Of a stretch of DNA of 64,000 bases, positions 8,355-16,639 are shown in pieces; within the stretch, counting starts at the first letter, position 1; each line of letters opens with the position of its first letter. The translations under genes were made by a program, and so were the position numbers. Source of the stretch: Streptomyces sp. A2-16 (GTDB taxonomy: Bacteria; Actinomycetota; Actinomycetes; Streptomycetales; Streptomycetaceae); assembly GCF_018128905.1 (NCBI RefSeq), contig NZ_CP063808.1, forward strand, positions 372,001 through 436,000. The letters run 5' to 3'. The notes under the pieces are model-generated. The model ran no database searches, was not told the DNA's origin, and saw only the letters and a list, made by a program, of their open reading frames with translations.

Positions 8355-9239
8355 ATGTCCGAACGGGACGGGATGGCCGCGCAGTTCGAGGAGCACCGGC
8401 CGCGGCTGAGGGCCGTCGCCCACCGCATGCTGGGCTCGCTCGGCGAGGCGGACGACGCCCTCCAGGACGCCTGGCTGCGGGTGGACCGCGCGGACACGTC
8501 CGGCGTGGAGAACCCGGGAGGGTGGCTGACCACGGTTGTGGCCCGGGTCTGCCTCAACCTGCTGAGGGCGCGGGAGGCCCGGCGCGAGGAGGAACTGGCG
8601 GACGACCGGGTCCCGGCGTCGGCGGCACGTGCCACGGACCCGGAGGAGGAGGCCCTTCTCGCCGACTCCGTCGGACTCGCGCTGCTGATCGTCCTCGACA
8701 CGCTCGCCCCCGCCGAACGGCTCGCCTTCGTGCTGCACGACATGTTCCAGGTGCCGTTCGACGAGATCGCCCCGATGATCGAGAAAACCCCGGCGGCCAC
8801 CCGGCAGTTGGCCGGCAGGGCCCGCCGCCGGGTCAGGGGAGCCCCCGCGTCCGCCGCGCCCACCGCGGACGCCTCGCGGCGCCACCGGGTCGTCGACGCC
8901 TACCTCGCCGCCACCCGAGGCGGCGACTTCGACGCACTGCTCGCCCTGCTCCACCCCGACGTGGTGCTGCACGCCGACCGGGCCGTCGTACCGACCCCCG
9001 AGCCGCTCCTCGTCCGGGGTGCCCGCCCGGTGGCCGAGGGCGCGATGGCCTCCCTGGGCCGGGCCCGGTCCGCGGCGCTCGTCCTCGTCGACGGCGAGGT
9101 CGGTATGGCGATGCTGGAGAAGGGCCGGCTGCGGGTGCTGCTCCGGTTCGCCTTCGACGGCGACCTCATCCGGGAGATCGACGTGGTGGCCGAGCCGGAG
9201 CGGCTGCGGAAGACGGAAGTGGCGCTCGTGGAGGGGTAG
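8355..9239 (+). CDS. ECF sigma factor with SnoaL-like C-terminal domain
   Basis: The 294-residue protein starts at ATG 8355 behind a G-rich AGGGG site. Region 2 (AVAHRMLGSLGEADDALQDAWLR) and region 4 (APAERLAFVLHDMFQVPFDEIA, then TPAATRQLAGRARRRVRG) are clear. From about residue 178 a SnoaL/NTF2-like domain follows (VVDAYLAATRGGDFDALLALLHPDVVLHAD), as in large ECF groups whose C-terminal extension replaces a separate anti-sigma factor. No anti-sigma gene is adjacent. The divergent inhibitor operon is a plausible target. Confidence 0.9.
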   Translation: MSERDGMAAQFEEHRPRLRAVAHRMLGSLGEADDALQDAWLRVDRADTSGVENPGGWLTTVVARVCLNLLRAREARREEELADDRVPASAARATDPEEEALLADSVGLALLIVLDTLAPAERLAFVLHDMFQVPFDEIAPMIEKTPAATRQLAGRARRRVRGAPASAAPTADASRRHRVVDAYLAATRGGDFDALLALLHPDVVLHADRAVVPTPEPLLVRGARPVAEGAMASLGRARSAALVLVDGEVGMAMLEKGRLRVLLRFAFDGDLIREIDVVAEPERLRKTEVALVEG

Positions 9240-9336
9240 TTCGAGCGGGGCCGGGGTGGCGGGCCGGGGTGGTTCGAGCGGGTCCGGAGCGGCGGGCCGG
9301 GGTGATTCGGCCCGGTTCAGCCTGGTTCAGCGTGGT
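9240..9336. repeat. Imperfect direct repeats between convergent genes
   Basis: A roughly 34-base unit (TTCGAGCGGG, then a G-rich run ending GGCGGGCCGGGGTG) occurs twice at 9240-9306, followed by three GGTTCAG copies (9315-9340). The stretch separates the sigma-factor stop from the end of the convergent membrane-protein gene; no gene is seen in it. Confidence 0.6.
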
Positions 9337-9624
9337 TCAGGCGGTGGGGCGCAGACGGCGGCCGGCGATGCTCCGGTATGCCGCGCCGAGCACGACCGCG
9401 TTCAGCGCGGCCCCGATGACGATCCCGGCCCACGCCCCCGCTCCCGGCACCATCACGAGCAGCAGCGAGGCGGGCGCCGTGACCACGAACGCCCACACCC
9501 CGGCGAAGCTCGCGTCGGCGTGCTCGACGAACAGCGTGTCCACGCCGACCCAGCCGACGACGGCGGCCACGAGGAGCAGGTAGCCGAGGGAGAGCGGGTT
9601 GAGGATGTAGCGCGAACCGTTCAT
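9337..9624 (-). CDS. Small three-helix membrane protein
   Basis: The 95-residue protein starts at ATG 9624. It has three hydrophobic segments: LGYLLLVAAVVGWVGVDTLF, a central segment (AGVWAFVVTAPASLLLVMVP) and AGIVIGAALNAVVLGAAY, with a basic tail. This pattern fits the short actinobacterial integral-membrane family typified by SCO4225-type proteins, but I assign that only tentatively. It stands alone; the 250-base region upstream, up to the next plus-strand gene, holds no other gene. Confidence 0.65.
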   Translation of the reverse strand: MNGSRYILNPLSLGYLLLVAAVVGWVGVDTLFVEHADASFAGVWAFVVTAPASLLLVMVPGAGAWAGIVIGAALNAVVLGAAYRSIAGRRLRPTA

Positions 9625-9875
9625 CGGGGACCCCCAGGAAGTCGTTGCGGAGCTGCGGGCTCCGTCCGTGATCCCCACGATGCCGGGGCGGTGGCGGCCA
9701 CCGCCTGAGTAGCGGTACTCAACTGCCGTGAGGTGCCTACCTACGGCCGCGGGCACCTGTGAGCCCCGGTGGGCCGTGCGCCTGCTCCCTCCGGAGCCGC
9801 CAGGGAGAAATACCGCATACGGGCATATTCTGGGAGGGTGCATCGGCGTCCGTCGATCCGGAGAAGGTGAGTGCG

Positions 9876-10169
9876 ATGCGCGTACTGCTCAAGGTGTCCA
9901 TGGACACCGAGAAGGCGAACGAGGCCATCAGCAACGGCACCCTGCCGAAGCTGATCGAGGCGTCGATGGAACAGATCAAGCCCGAAGCGGCCTACTTCAC
10001 CACCGAGAACGGTCAGCGCACCGCCTTCATCTTCTTCGAACTGCAGGACAGCTCACTGATGCCGGTGATCAGTGAGCCGTTCTTCATGAACCTGGGCGCC
10101 AAGGTCAGCTACACCCCGGTGATGAACCGCGACGACCTGCAGAAGGGGCTTGCCCAGCTGGGGCGCTGA
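9876..10169 (+). CDS. Conserved hypothetical protein, ferredoxin-fold-like
   Basis: The 97-residue cytosolic protein starts at ATG 9876 behind GGAGAAGG, a strong site. It begins with a beta-strand (MRVLLKVSMD), then a helix (TEKANEAISNGTLPKLIEASMEQI), a strand-rich middle (RTAFIFFELQD) and a short C-terminal helix, suggesting a compact alpha/beta dimeric fold. No catalytic motif is visible. An AT-richer stretch (GCATACGGGCATATTCTGG) about 50 bases upstream may hold its promoter. Function unknown. Confidence 0.7.
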   Translation: MRVLLKVSMDTEKANEAISNGTLPKLIEASMEQIKPEAAYFTTENGQRTAFIFFELQDSSLMPVISEPFFMNLGAKVSYTPVMNRDDLQKGLAQLGR

Positions 10170-10172
10170 CCC

Positions 10173-10823
10173 TCAGCTGAAGATGATCATCGACCCCTGG
10201 GCGAGACTCCGGGTGGCCGCCGCGTGCAGCCCCAGCCAGACATGGCGTTCGCGGGCGAAGGGGCTGGGGTCGTACGGCGGCGCGACGGCCGGCTCCTCCA
10301 GCTCGGTCGGGGCGTGCGGCGGCTCGGGGGGCGCCGGGGGATTGGCCGGATCGATGCCGATCACCGGGGCCACGAACTCCAGTTCCCGCAGCAGGGCCTG
10401 TGAGGAGCCCAAGGGGCCGCCGCCCGCGAGGAGTTCGTCGTTGGCCAGCGGGTGCGGGAAGTCGACGGGGACGTACGCGCCCGCGTGGTCGTAGTGCCAG
10501 ACCAGGTGGGACTGCTGGGCGGTCGTCTCGAACATCTCCAGCAACTGCTCGTAGTCACCGCCGAGTTCGTCCACCGGCGTGACCGCGAGCCCGCAGACCT
10601 GGAGCAGATAGGCGCGGCGCAGGAAGTGCAGGGCGTCGTAGTCGAAACCGGCCACCGGGGCGACCTCGCCGGACAGTCCCGGCATGTACTGGTACACCGG
10701 CACCGGCGGCAACCCGGCCTCGGCGAGCACCTTGTTGTATTGCGCGAGTTCCTCGGCGAACGGGTTGTCCGGGGTGTGGCACAGGACGTCGACGAGAGGC
10801 ACCAGCCACAGGTCACAGGCCAA
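10173..10823 (-). CDS. Conserved hypothetical protein
   Basis: The 216-residue product starts at TTG 10823, supported by GAGGAG ten bases upstream. It has no signal peptide and no transmembrane helix. Tyr/Asp-rich segments (YQYMPGLSG, VWHYDHAGAYVPVDFPHP) and a Pro-rich C-terminal third (PANPPAPPEPPHAPTELEEP) are visible. I do not recognise a family domain. It converges tightly (3 bases) on the preceding plus-strand gene and is followed upstream by a GntR regulator on the same strand 119 bases away, probably a separate unit. Confidence 0.6.
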   Translation of the reverse strand: MACDLWLVPLVDVLCHTPDNPFAEELAQYNKVLAEAGLPPVPVYQYMPGLSGEVAPVAGFDYDALHFLRRAYLLQVCGLAVTPVDELGGDYEQLLEMFETTAQQSHLVWHYDHAGAYVPVDFPHPLANDELLAGGGPLGSSQALLRELEFVAPVIGIDPANPPAPPEPPHAPTELEEPAVAPPYDPSPFARERHVWLGLHAAATRSLAQGSMIIFS

Positions 10824-10942
10824 AAGTCAGCTCCTCGGATACTCGCGGTGCGCGGATGTCTTCATACGGTGGTCAAGGCAGGGTAGTCGGTGGGGCGCCC
10901 CGGCGGCTCCTGTAGTGCACGTTGTACCCGTGACCGGCGCGC

Positions 10943-11644
10943 TCAGTCGGCGGTCAGGCCCTCGATGAGGGTCAGATAGTGGCCGTTGTAGGCGGTGAGA
11001 AGCTCGCGGGCGGTCTTGGTGTCGCGTTCGTACAGGGCGTCGGCGATCTCGGTGTGCCCCGCCCACAGGCTGCCGCGCAGATCGGTGAGCCTGCGCAGGT
11101 GCTGGACGGTGCACACCCAGGTCTGCACCCGCAGCCGGTGCAGGAAGTCGGCGAGATAGGGATTGCCGAACAGCACGCTCAACTCGCGCCAGAAGCGCAG
11201 GTCGTAGCCGATCAGCACGGTCAGGTCGCCCGCGGCGGCGGCCCGCTGGGCCTCCTCGCCGCGCCGCCGTACACCGGCCACGGCCGCGGCGGTACGGGGT
11301 TCGTCCAGCTCCTGGAGGATGCGGTGACCGGCGTCGAGCGCCTGGAACATACCGTCCGTGACCAGGCTGCGGGCCTCGATCATGCCCCGGAAGTCGTCGA
11401 CGGAGTACTCGTGCACATGGAAGCCGCGGTGCTGGTCGGCCTCCAGGAGTCCCTGCGCGGACAGGTCGACGAGCGCCTCGCGGACCGGGGTGGCGGAGAC
11501 GCCGTACTGCTCGGCGATCTCCTTCACGGTGAATTCCTGCCCCGGCTGGAGCCGCCCGGCCAGTACCTCGTCGCGCAGCGCGTCCGCGATCTGCTGCCGC
11601 AGCGTGCTGCGGGTGACGGCACCGTTGCCGCTGCTGCCGGGCAT
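10943..11644 (-). CDS. GntR-family regulator, FadR/FCD subfamily
   Basis: The 233-residue protein has an N-terminal winged helix (LRQQIADALRDEVLAGRLQPGQ, then VKEIAEQYGVSATPVREAL), the GntR signature, and a C-terminal FCD effector domain (EARSLVTDGMFQALD, with His in GHTEIADAL as a likely metal/ligand residue). ATG 11644 is preceded by GAGGGAGG. It is downstream of a class III aminotransferase on the same strand, separated by a perfect 13-base inverted repeat that may be its operator. It probably senses a carboxylate linked to the aminotransferase. Confidence 0.9.
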   Translation of the reverse strand: MPGSSGNGAVTRSTLRQQIADALRDEVLAGRLQPGQEFTVKEIAEQYGVSATPVREALVDLSAQGLLEADQHRGFHVHEYSVDDFRGMIEARSLVTDGMFQALDAGHRILQELDEPRTAAAVAGVRRRGEEAQRAAAAGDLTVLIGYDLRFWRELSVLFGNPYLADFLHRLRVQTWVCTVQHLRRLTDLRGSLWAGHTEIADALYERDTKTARELLTAYNGHYLTLIEGLTAD

Positions 11645-11675
11645 CGTCGGGGCGCCTCCCTCGCGCGTGTGCAGA

Positions 11676-11709
11676 TGGCGTGCTCGTACACATGTCTACG
11701 AGCACGCCA
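11676..11709. promoter_or_regulatory. Perfect 13-bp inverted repeat between aminotransferase and gntR
   Basis: TGGCGTGCTCGTA (11676-11688) and TACGAGCACGCCA (11697-11709) are exact complements around an 8-base centre holding ACATGT. It lies 32 bases upstream of the gntR start and 27 bases after the aminotransferase stop (both genes minus strand), so it can be a GntR autoregulatory operator, an aminotransferase terminator, or both. Confidence 0.65.
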
Positions 11710-11736
11710 CCTTACGCGTTCGAAGGACCGGCGGAC

Positions 11737-13092
11737 TTACTCCGTGTATTCGTCCGCCACGGAGAGCGCCGTGTCCAGGGCGGCGAGGCCCTCCTTCAGT
11801 TCGGCCTCGCTGACGTTGCACGGCGGCACGACATGCGTCCGGTTCATGTTGACGAACGGCCAGATGCCCTGCTTCTTCGCGGCGGCGGCGAACGCGGCCA
11901 TCGGGGCGTTCGCCTCGCCCACCGCGTTGTAGGGCACGAGCGGCTCGCGGGTCTCCTTGTTCTTCACGAGCTCCAGGGCCCAGAACATGCCCACGCCCCG
12001 CACCTCGCCGATGCTCGGGTGCCGCTCGGCGAGCTCGTGCAGCGCCGGCTCCAGGACGGCCGTACCGAGGTGCTTGGCGTTGTCGACGACGCCCTCCTCC
12101 GCCATGACGTCGATCGTCGCGACGGCGGCGGCGCAGGCGAGGGGGTGCCCGGAGTAGGTGAGCCCGCCGGGGTAGGGCCGCTTGCCGAAGGTCTCCGCGA
12201 TGGCACCGGAGATGGCGACACCGCCGAGCGGCACGTACCCGCTGTTGACGCCCTTGGCGAAGGTCATGAGGTCGGGAGTGACGTCGAACAGGTCGGCGGC
12301 GAACCACTCGCCGGTCCGCCCGAACCCGGCCATGACCTCGTCCAGGACGAAGACGATCCCGTACTTGTCGCAGATCTCGCGGACCCCGGCGAGGTAGCCG
12401 GGCGGCGGGACCATGATCCCGGCGGTCCCGGGGATGGTCTCCAGGACGATGGCGGCGACGGTGGCGGGCCCCTCGAAGGCGATGGTCGTCTCCAGGTGCT
12501 CCAGCGCCCGCGCGGTCTCCTGCTCCTCGGTCTCGGCGTAGAAGCGGGACCGGTAGAGGAAGGGCGCCCAGAAGTGCACGACTCCGGCGGAGGCGCTGTC
12601 GGAGGCCCAGCGCCGCGGGTCACCGGTGAGGTTGACGGCCTGCTGCGTACCGCCGTGGTACGAGCGGTAGGCGGACAGCACCTTGGCCCGTCCGGTGTGC
12701 AGCCGGGCCATGCGCACGGCGTGCTCCACGGCGTCCGCGCCACCGTTGGTGAAGAAGATCTTGTCCAGGTCCCCGGGCGTCCGCTCGGCGATCAGCCGGG
12801 CCGCCTCCGAGCGGGCCTCGACGGCGAAGGCGGGCGCGAAGGTCGTCATCGTCGCCGCCTGCTCCTGTATCGCGGCGACGACCTTCGGGTGCTGGTAGCC
12901 GATGTTGGTGTAGACGAGCCCACTGGTGAAGTCCAGGTAGCGGTTCCCGTCGTAGTCCCAGAAGTACGCCCCCTCCGCACCGGCGACGGCGAGCGGGTCG
13001 ATGAGCTCCTGCGCGGACCAGGAGTGGAACACATGAGCACGGTCCGCGGCCTTCACGGCGGCGCCGACCTCGGGGTGTGGCTGAGGGGTCAT
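11737..13092 (-). CDS. Class III PLP aminotransferase (omega-amino-acid/taurine-pyruvate type)
   Basis: The 451-residue enzyme carries the class III pattern: DYDGNRYLDFTSGLVYTNIG near the N-terminus, FFTNGGADAVEHAVRMAR for phosphate binding, YRSYHGGT, VLDEVMAGFGRTG for the PLP-ring Asp, and MTFAKGVNSGYVPLGG with the Schiff-base Lys. It transfers amino groups between an amine or omega-amino acid and an oxo acid in the cytosol; substrate is not decided by sequence. ATG 13092 was chosen because homology starts soon after; the longer frame has no ribosome site. The downstream GntR gene is its likely regulator. Confidence 0.88.
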   Translation of the reverse strand: MTPQPHPEVGAAVKAADRAHVFHSWSAQELIDPLAVAGAEGAYFWDYDGNRYLDFTSGLVYTNIGYQHPKVVAAIQEQAATMTTFAPAFAVEARSEAARLIAERTPGDLDKIFFTNGGADAVEHAVRMARLHTGRAKVLSAYRSYHGGTQQAVNLTGDPRRWASDSASAGVVHFWAPFLYRSRFYAETEEQETARALEHLETTIAFEGPATVAAIVLETIPGTAGIMVPPPGYLAGVREICDKYGIVFVLDEVMAGFGRTGEWFAADLFDVTPDLMTFAKGVNSGYVPLGGVAISGAIAETFGKRPYPGGLTYSGHPLACAAAVATIDVMAEEGVVDNAKHLGTAVLEPALHELAERHPSIGEVRGVGMFWALELVKNKETREPLVPYNAVGEANAPMAAFAAAAKKQGIWPFVNMNRTHVVPPCNVSEAELKEGLAALDTALSVADEYTE

Positions 13093-13196
13093 GCGAGTGA
13101 GCGTAAATGTCCGCGATGCGGAAGCGGTATCGGCGTCCTGTCTGTGGACGGGAGCTTTCCGCGACAGGTTGTCCAGGGCTCGTGAGGACCGCGTGA

Positions 13197-13232
13197 TTGA
13201 CAGCTTGCTGTCGAAGTGACAGGATGCTGTCA
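13197..13232 (+). promoter_or_regulatory. Consensus promoter overlapped by duplicated GACAG-N4-CTGTC operators
   Basis: TTGACA (13197-13202), a 17-base spacer and CAGGAT (13220-13225) form a near-consensus vegetative promoter. The expected start of transcription falls at or next to the ATG at 13232, so the mRNA may be leaderless. Two dyads of the same form, at 13199-13212 and 13218-13231, cover the -35 and the -10/start codon; their centres are 19 bases apart. The downstream MarR protein is the obvious ligand. Confidence 0.75.
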
Positions 13233-13837
13233 TGAACCTCAAGCCAGTGCATCTTGCCGTGTACGACACCTACGCCGACTGGGAGACGGGCCACGCCACG
13301 GCCTACCTCGCCCGCGCCGGGTACGAGATCCGGACGGTCGGGTTCTCGCGCGAGCCGGTGGACTCCATCGGGGGCCTGCGGGTGCAGCCCGCGTGCGTTC
13401 TGGACGAGGTGCGGCCGTCCGACAGCTCCCTGCTGATCCTCCCGGGCGCCGATCTCTGGGACGCGGGCGACGACCTCGCCCCCTTCGCCCGCAAGGCGCG
13501 CGAGTTCCTCGACGCCGGGGTCCCCGTCGCCGCGATCTGCGGGGCCACCGCGGGGCTCGCGCGCGAGGGGCTGCTCGACGACCGCGAGCACACCAGTGCC
13601 GTGTCCTTCTATCTGGCGGCCACGGGGTACGGCGGCGGCGAGCGGTACGTCGACGCGGACGCCGTGACCGACGGCCGCCTGATCACCGCGGGGCCCACCG
13701 AGCCCGTCGCCTTCGCCCGGGAGATCTTCCGGCTGCTCGGGGTGTACGAGGGCGAGGTGCTGGACGCCTGGTACCGGCTGTTCCACGACTCCGACCCGCA
13801 GGCGTACGCCGTGCTGGAGAAGGCGGCCGCGCGGTGA
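13232..13837 (+). CDS. DJ-1/PfpI-family protein (type 1 glutamine amidotransferase-like)
   Basis: The 201-residue protein has the class-I amidotransferase/DJ-1 fold: VYDTYADWETG near the N-terminus with the conserved acidic residue, LLILPGADLWD, and the nucleophile elbow AAICGATAGLA with Cys103. Relatives act as chaperone/deglycase, protease-like or stress proteins; the exact reaction is not evident. It starts at an ATG that coincides with the predicted transcription start and overlaps the MarR gene by four bases (GTGA), so the pair is co-translated and probably autoregulated by the MarR protein. Confidence 0.88.
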   Translation: MNLKPVHLAVYDTYADWETGHATAYLARAGYEIRTVGFSREPVDSIGGLRVQPACVLDEVRPSDSSLLILPGADLWDAGDDLAPFARKAREFLDAGVPVAAICGATAGLAREGLLDDREHTSAVSFYLAATGYGGGERYVDADAVTDGRLITAGPTEPVAFAREIFRLLGVYEGEVLDAWYRLFHDSDPQAYAVLEKAAAR

Positions 13838-14292
13838 GCCGGGAGCGGCAGGACCTGCTCAGCCGGGGCGCGCTCGGAGTGTTCCGGCTCAACGGCCAGT
13901 TCCTCGCCGTGGCCGAGGAGCTGGCCGGACCCGCCGGGCTCACCGCGGCCTGGTGGCAGGTGCTCGGCGCGGTGCTGCGGGAGCCGCTTCCGGTCGCCGG
14001 GATCGCCCGGGAGATGGGCATCACCCGGCAGAGCGTGCAGCGGATCGCCGATCTGCTGGTGGAGCGGGGGCTCGCCGAGTACCGGCCCAACCCCGCCCAC
14101 CGCCGCGCCAAGCTCCTCGCGCCGACCCAGGAGGGGCTGGCCGCCGTGCGCCGGATCGACCCGGGCCACACGGCCTTCGCCGACCGGCTCGCGGAGGTCC
14201 TCGGGGAGGCCGAACTCGCTGAGACCGTAGGGATGTTGGAGAGGTTGTCCAAGGCGCTCGAACAGATCTCGACGGCCGACGGACGGACATAG
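13834..14292 (+). CDS. MarR-family regulator
   Basis: The 152-residue winged-helix protein starts at GTG 13834. The DNA-binding core is LTAAWWQVLGAVLREPLPVAGIAREMGITRQSVQRIADLLVERGLAEYRPNPAH in outline: recognition helix ITRQSVQRIA followed by a wing with HRRAK. Long N- and C-terminal helices would form the dimer interface. It is co-transcribed with the DJ-1 gene; paired dyads at the operon promoter are its likely binding sites. The inducer is unknown, though a DJ-1 partner suggests reactive electrophile or aldehyde stress. Confidence 0.9.
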   Translation: MSRERQDLLSRGALGVFRLNGQFLAVAEELAGPAGLTAAWWQVLGAVLREPLPVAGIAREMGITRQSVQRIADLLVERGLAEYRPNPAHRRAKLLAPTQEGLAAVRRIDPGHTAFADRLAEVLGEAELAETVGMLERLSKALEQISTADGRT

Positions 14293-14349
14293 ACACTGGT
14301 CTTCTGTCGCGTGGGTGTGCGGGCGCGCGGTCTCGGGGGAGGACCAGCG

Positions 14350-14607
14350 ATGGAGGAACACGGCTCCGCCGGCCCGGCGGACAGCGAGGGACGCGGCCAC
14401 GCCCGCGAGCGCCCCGCGCCCGGCACCTATCTGACGCCGTACCCGTCGGACCCGGACGCGGAGGCGGCTCCCCGCAGCCGTGCCGCCACGGTGGCACTGC
14501 TGCTGATCGCACTCGTGGTGGCCCTGGGCGCCGGCGGAACGGTCTACGGCGTCCTGCACGAGAACACCCCGAGCACGTCCCCGACGCCCCCTTCGGCGTC
14601 GCCCTGA
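14350..14607 (+). CDS. Small single-pass membrane protein
   Basis: The 85-residue protein starts at ATG 14350 behind GGGGGAGGA. Its first 45 residues are polar and Pro/Asp-rich. One hydrophobic helix follows (TVALLLIALVVALGAGGTVYGVL), then a short Ser/Thr/Pro-rich tail. Positive charge before the helix predicts a cytosolic N-terminus and an outside tail. It lies 57 bases after marR and converges with the SLATT gene. No family function is known to me. Confidence 0.65.
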   Translation: MEEHGSAGPADSEGRGHARERPAPGTYLTPYPSDPDAEAAPRSRAATVALLLIALVVALGAGGTVYGVLHENTPSTSPTPPSASP

Positions 14608-14656
14608 AGTCCCCGCCGGTGTGTGCCGAGAACCACGGGCGCCGCCCCGACACGGC

Positions 14657-15382
14657 TCACCGCGGCTCCGGTGGGCGTTGGCGGGGCATGTTCGGGCGGG
14701 CCGGGGGGCCCGGGGGCAGGGGGAAGCGGCCCTGGGGGCCGCCGGGGTCCTGGCGGCCGCCCGAGGTCACCGCGCCCTGGATGCCCATGGGCGTCGACCC
14801 GTTGCGGAACTCCACGATCCAGTCGGCCGTCTCCACGCGGATCAGCTCCGTCACGTCCTCCGAGAAACGCCGCAGGACGCCCAGGCAGCGCTCGGTGGCC
14901 TCCGCGGCCGTGCCCTCCGTGGGGCCCAGGACCTCACGCACGCCCTCCGAGGCCCACTCGAACTGCAGCACCTGCAGCCGCCGCTGCACGGCCTGCGCGG
15001 TGGCCACGTCCCTTATCCAGCCCGAGGTCACACCGAAGTACCGGTCCACGGCCACGCAGGCCACCGCGAGCAGCAGCGCGAGATAACCCCAGGGCGCGAG
15101 GCCGGCGCCCGCCACCCCCGCCAGGCCCAGCAACGGCAGCGCGGCCCCGGCCACCGCCCCCGCCGCGGCGCCGCCCCGCAGGACCCGCGCACAGCGCCGT
15201 TTCCACACCCGGTCGGCGAGATACCAGGACGCCGTCTCCAGCGCCCCGCGCTCCACCCACCGGTACAACTCGTCCAGCCGTGCGGCGGGCTCGCCCCAGT
15301 CGCCGAGCGGAAACGGCCGCCCGGCCAGATCGGCCCGTCCGTCCTGAGGCGGGCCCTCGGGCTGCATCTCCGGCTGACCCAC
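14657..15382 (-). CDS. SLATT-domain (two-helix) membrane protein
   Basis: The 241-residue protein begins at GTG 15382 behind AGGGAG. After a polar N-terminus and the amphipathic helix DELYRWVERGALETASWYLADR, two hydrophobic helices lie close together (AAGAVAGAALPLLGLAGVAGAG and PWGYLALLLAVACVAVDRYF), then a long helical cytosolic region and a Pro-rich tail. This is the SLATT architecture, whose members are proposed pore-forming effectors in nucleotide-signalling immunity. The Streptomyces version sits stably next to ybaB-recR and no SMODS or SLOG partner is visible, so a housekeeping role is equally possible. Confidence 0.75.
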   Translation of the reverse strand: MGQPEMQPEGPPQDGRADLAGRPFPLGDWGEPAARLDELYRWVERGALETASWYLADRVWKRRCARVLRGGAAAGAVAGAALPLLGLAGVAGAGLAPWGYLALLLAVACVAVDRYFGVTSGWIRDVATAQAVQRRLQVLQFEWASEGVREVLGPTEGTAAEATERCLGVLRRFSEDVTELIRVETADWIVEFRNGSTPMGIQGAVTSGGRQDPGGPQGRFPLPPGPPARPNMPRQRPPEPR

Positions 15383-15635
15383 CCGGCGCTCCCTACTGAT
15401 CGGTCACCCTGCGTGACGCCTGATGCTGATGTGCGGGGAACCTTCCTACCGCCCAATGGGTGGCGAAGGGGGTGCTTTGGTCGCTTTTCCGCTCGGAAGA
15501 GGGCCTTGATCAGGTATAGGACTCCAGGTCGACTCACTCGAAAGAGTGCTGGGGCGACGCCCGTCCCGACCACGTAGGCTCGTGCCAGGGAGGGAAATCC
15601 TCGCCCACACAGCCGTACCGACACAGGAGCTGATC

Positions 15636-15980
15636 GTGATCCCCGGTGGTGGCCAGCCCAACATGCAGCAGCTGCTCCAGCAGGCCCAGAAGATGCAGCA
15701 GGACCTGGCGAACGCACAGGAGGAACTCGCCAGGACCGAGGTCGACGGCCAGGCGGGCGGCGGTCTGGTGAGGGCCACCGTCACCGGTGCCGGCGAGCTG
15801 CGCGCGCTGAAGATCGACCCGAAGGCGGTGGACCCGGAGGACACCGAGACCCTCGCCGACCTGGTCGTGGCGGCGGTCCAGGCGGCCAACGAGAACGCCC
15901 AGACCCTGCAGCAGCAGAAGCTCGGTCCGCTCGCCCAGGGACTCGGCGGCGGCAGCGGTATCCCCGGGCTGCCTTTCTAA
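15636..15980 (+). CDS. ybaB: YbaB/EbfC-family nucleoid-associated protein
   Basis: The 114-residue protein begins at GTG 15636 with AGGAG six bases upstream. The helix [23 protein letters not shown], the strand pair [20 protein letters not shown] and the segment [29 protein letters not shown] in outline define the YbaB dimer. It binds DNA as a small nucleoid protein and is classically encoded just upstream of recR, as here (59 bases). A GAAA-loop hairpin at 15535-15548 precedes it by about 90 bases. Confidence 0.95.
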   Translation: MIPGGGQPNMQQLLQQAQKMQQDLANAQEELARTEVDGQAGGGLVRATVTGAGELRALKIDPKAVDPEDTETLADLVVAAVQAANENAQTLQQQKLGPLAQGLGGGSGIPGLPF

Positions 15981-16039
15981 GACAGGCCCCGGCCAACTAG
16001 CGTACGTAGCGCAAGGAACCCAGGAAGGACGGCAGTCCG

Positions 16040-16639
16040 TTGTACGAAGGCGTGGTCCAGGACCTCATCGACGAACTGGGGCGGCTGCCCGGCGTCGGTC
16101 CCAAGAGCGCGCAGCGGATCGCCTTCCACATCCTCCAGGCGGAACCGGCGGACGTACGGCGCCTCGCGCACGCCCTGATGGAGGTCAAGGCGAAGGTCCG
16201 CTTCTGCGCGACCTGCGGCAATGTCGCTCAGGAAGAGCTGTGCAACATCTGCCGCGACCCCCGCCGCGACCTCTCCGTCATCTGTGTGGTGGAGGAGCCG
16301 AAGGACGTGGTCGCGATCGAGCGCACCCGGGAGTTCCGTGGCAAGTACCACGTCCTGGGGGGCGCGATCAGCCCCATCGAGGGTGTCGGTCCGGACGACC
16401 TGCGGATACGAGAACTTCTCGCGCGGTTGGCCGACGGGACGGTCACGGAGCTGATCCTGGCCACCGACCCGAACCTGGAGGGCGAGGCCACGGCGACGTA
16501 CCTCGCCCGCATGATCAAGCCCATGGGCCTCAAGGTCACCCGCCTGGCCAGCGGCCTCCCGGTGGGTGGCGACCTGGAATACGCGGACGAGGTGACCCTC
16601 GGCCGCGCCTTCGAGGGGAGACGACTCCTAGATGTCTGA
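16040..16639 (+). CDS. recR: Recombination mediator RecR
   Basis: The 199-residue protein starts at TTG 16040, preceded by GGAAGGAC; homology begins with [27 protein letters not shown], the helix-hairpin-helix region. A zinc module ([17 protein letters not shown]) and a Toprim domain ([14 protein letters not shown] to [16 protein letters not shown]) follow. With RecO it loads RecA at single-stranded gaps. The last 8 bases overlap the next gene, so recR and the DUF5063 gene are translationally coupled. Confidence 0.97.
   Translation: MYEGVVQDLIDELGRLPGVGPKSAQRIAFHILQAEPADVRRLAHALMEVKAKVRFCATCGNVAQEELCNICRDPRRDLSVICVVEEPKDVVAIERTREFRGKYHVLGGAISPIEGVGPDDLRIRELLARLADGTVTELILATDPNLEGEATATYLARMIKPMGLKVTRLASGLPVGGDLEYADEVTLGRAFEGRRLLDV

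Noticed and set aside
15420..15635. Possible signal-recognition-particle RNA near ybaB-recR
   Set aside because: The conserved GGAAGGNAGCAGCC-type core is not present on either strand.
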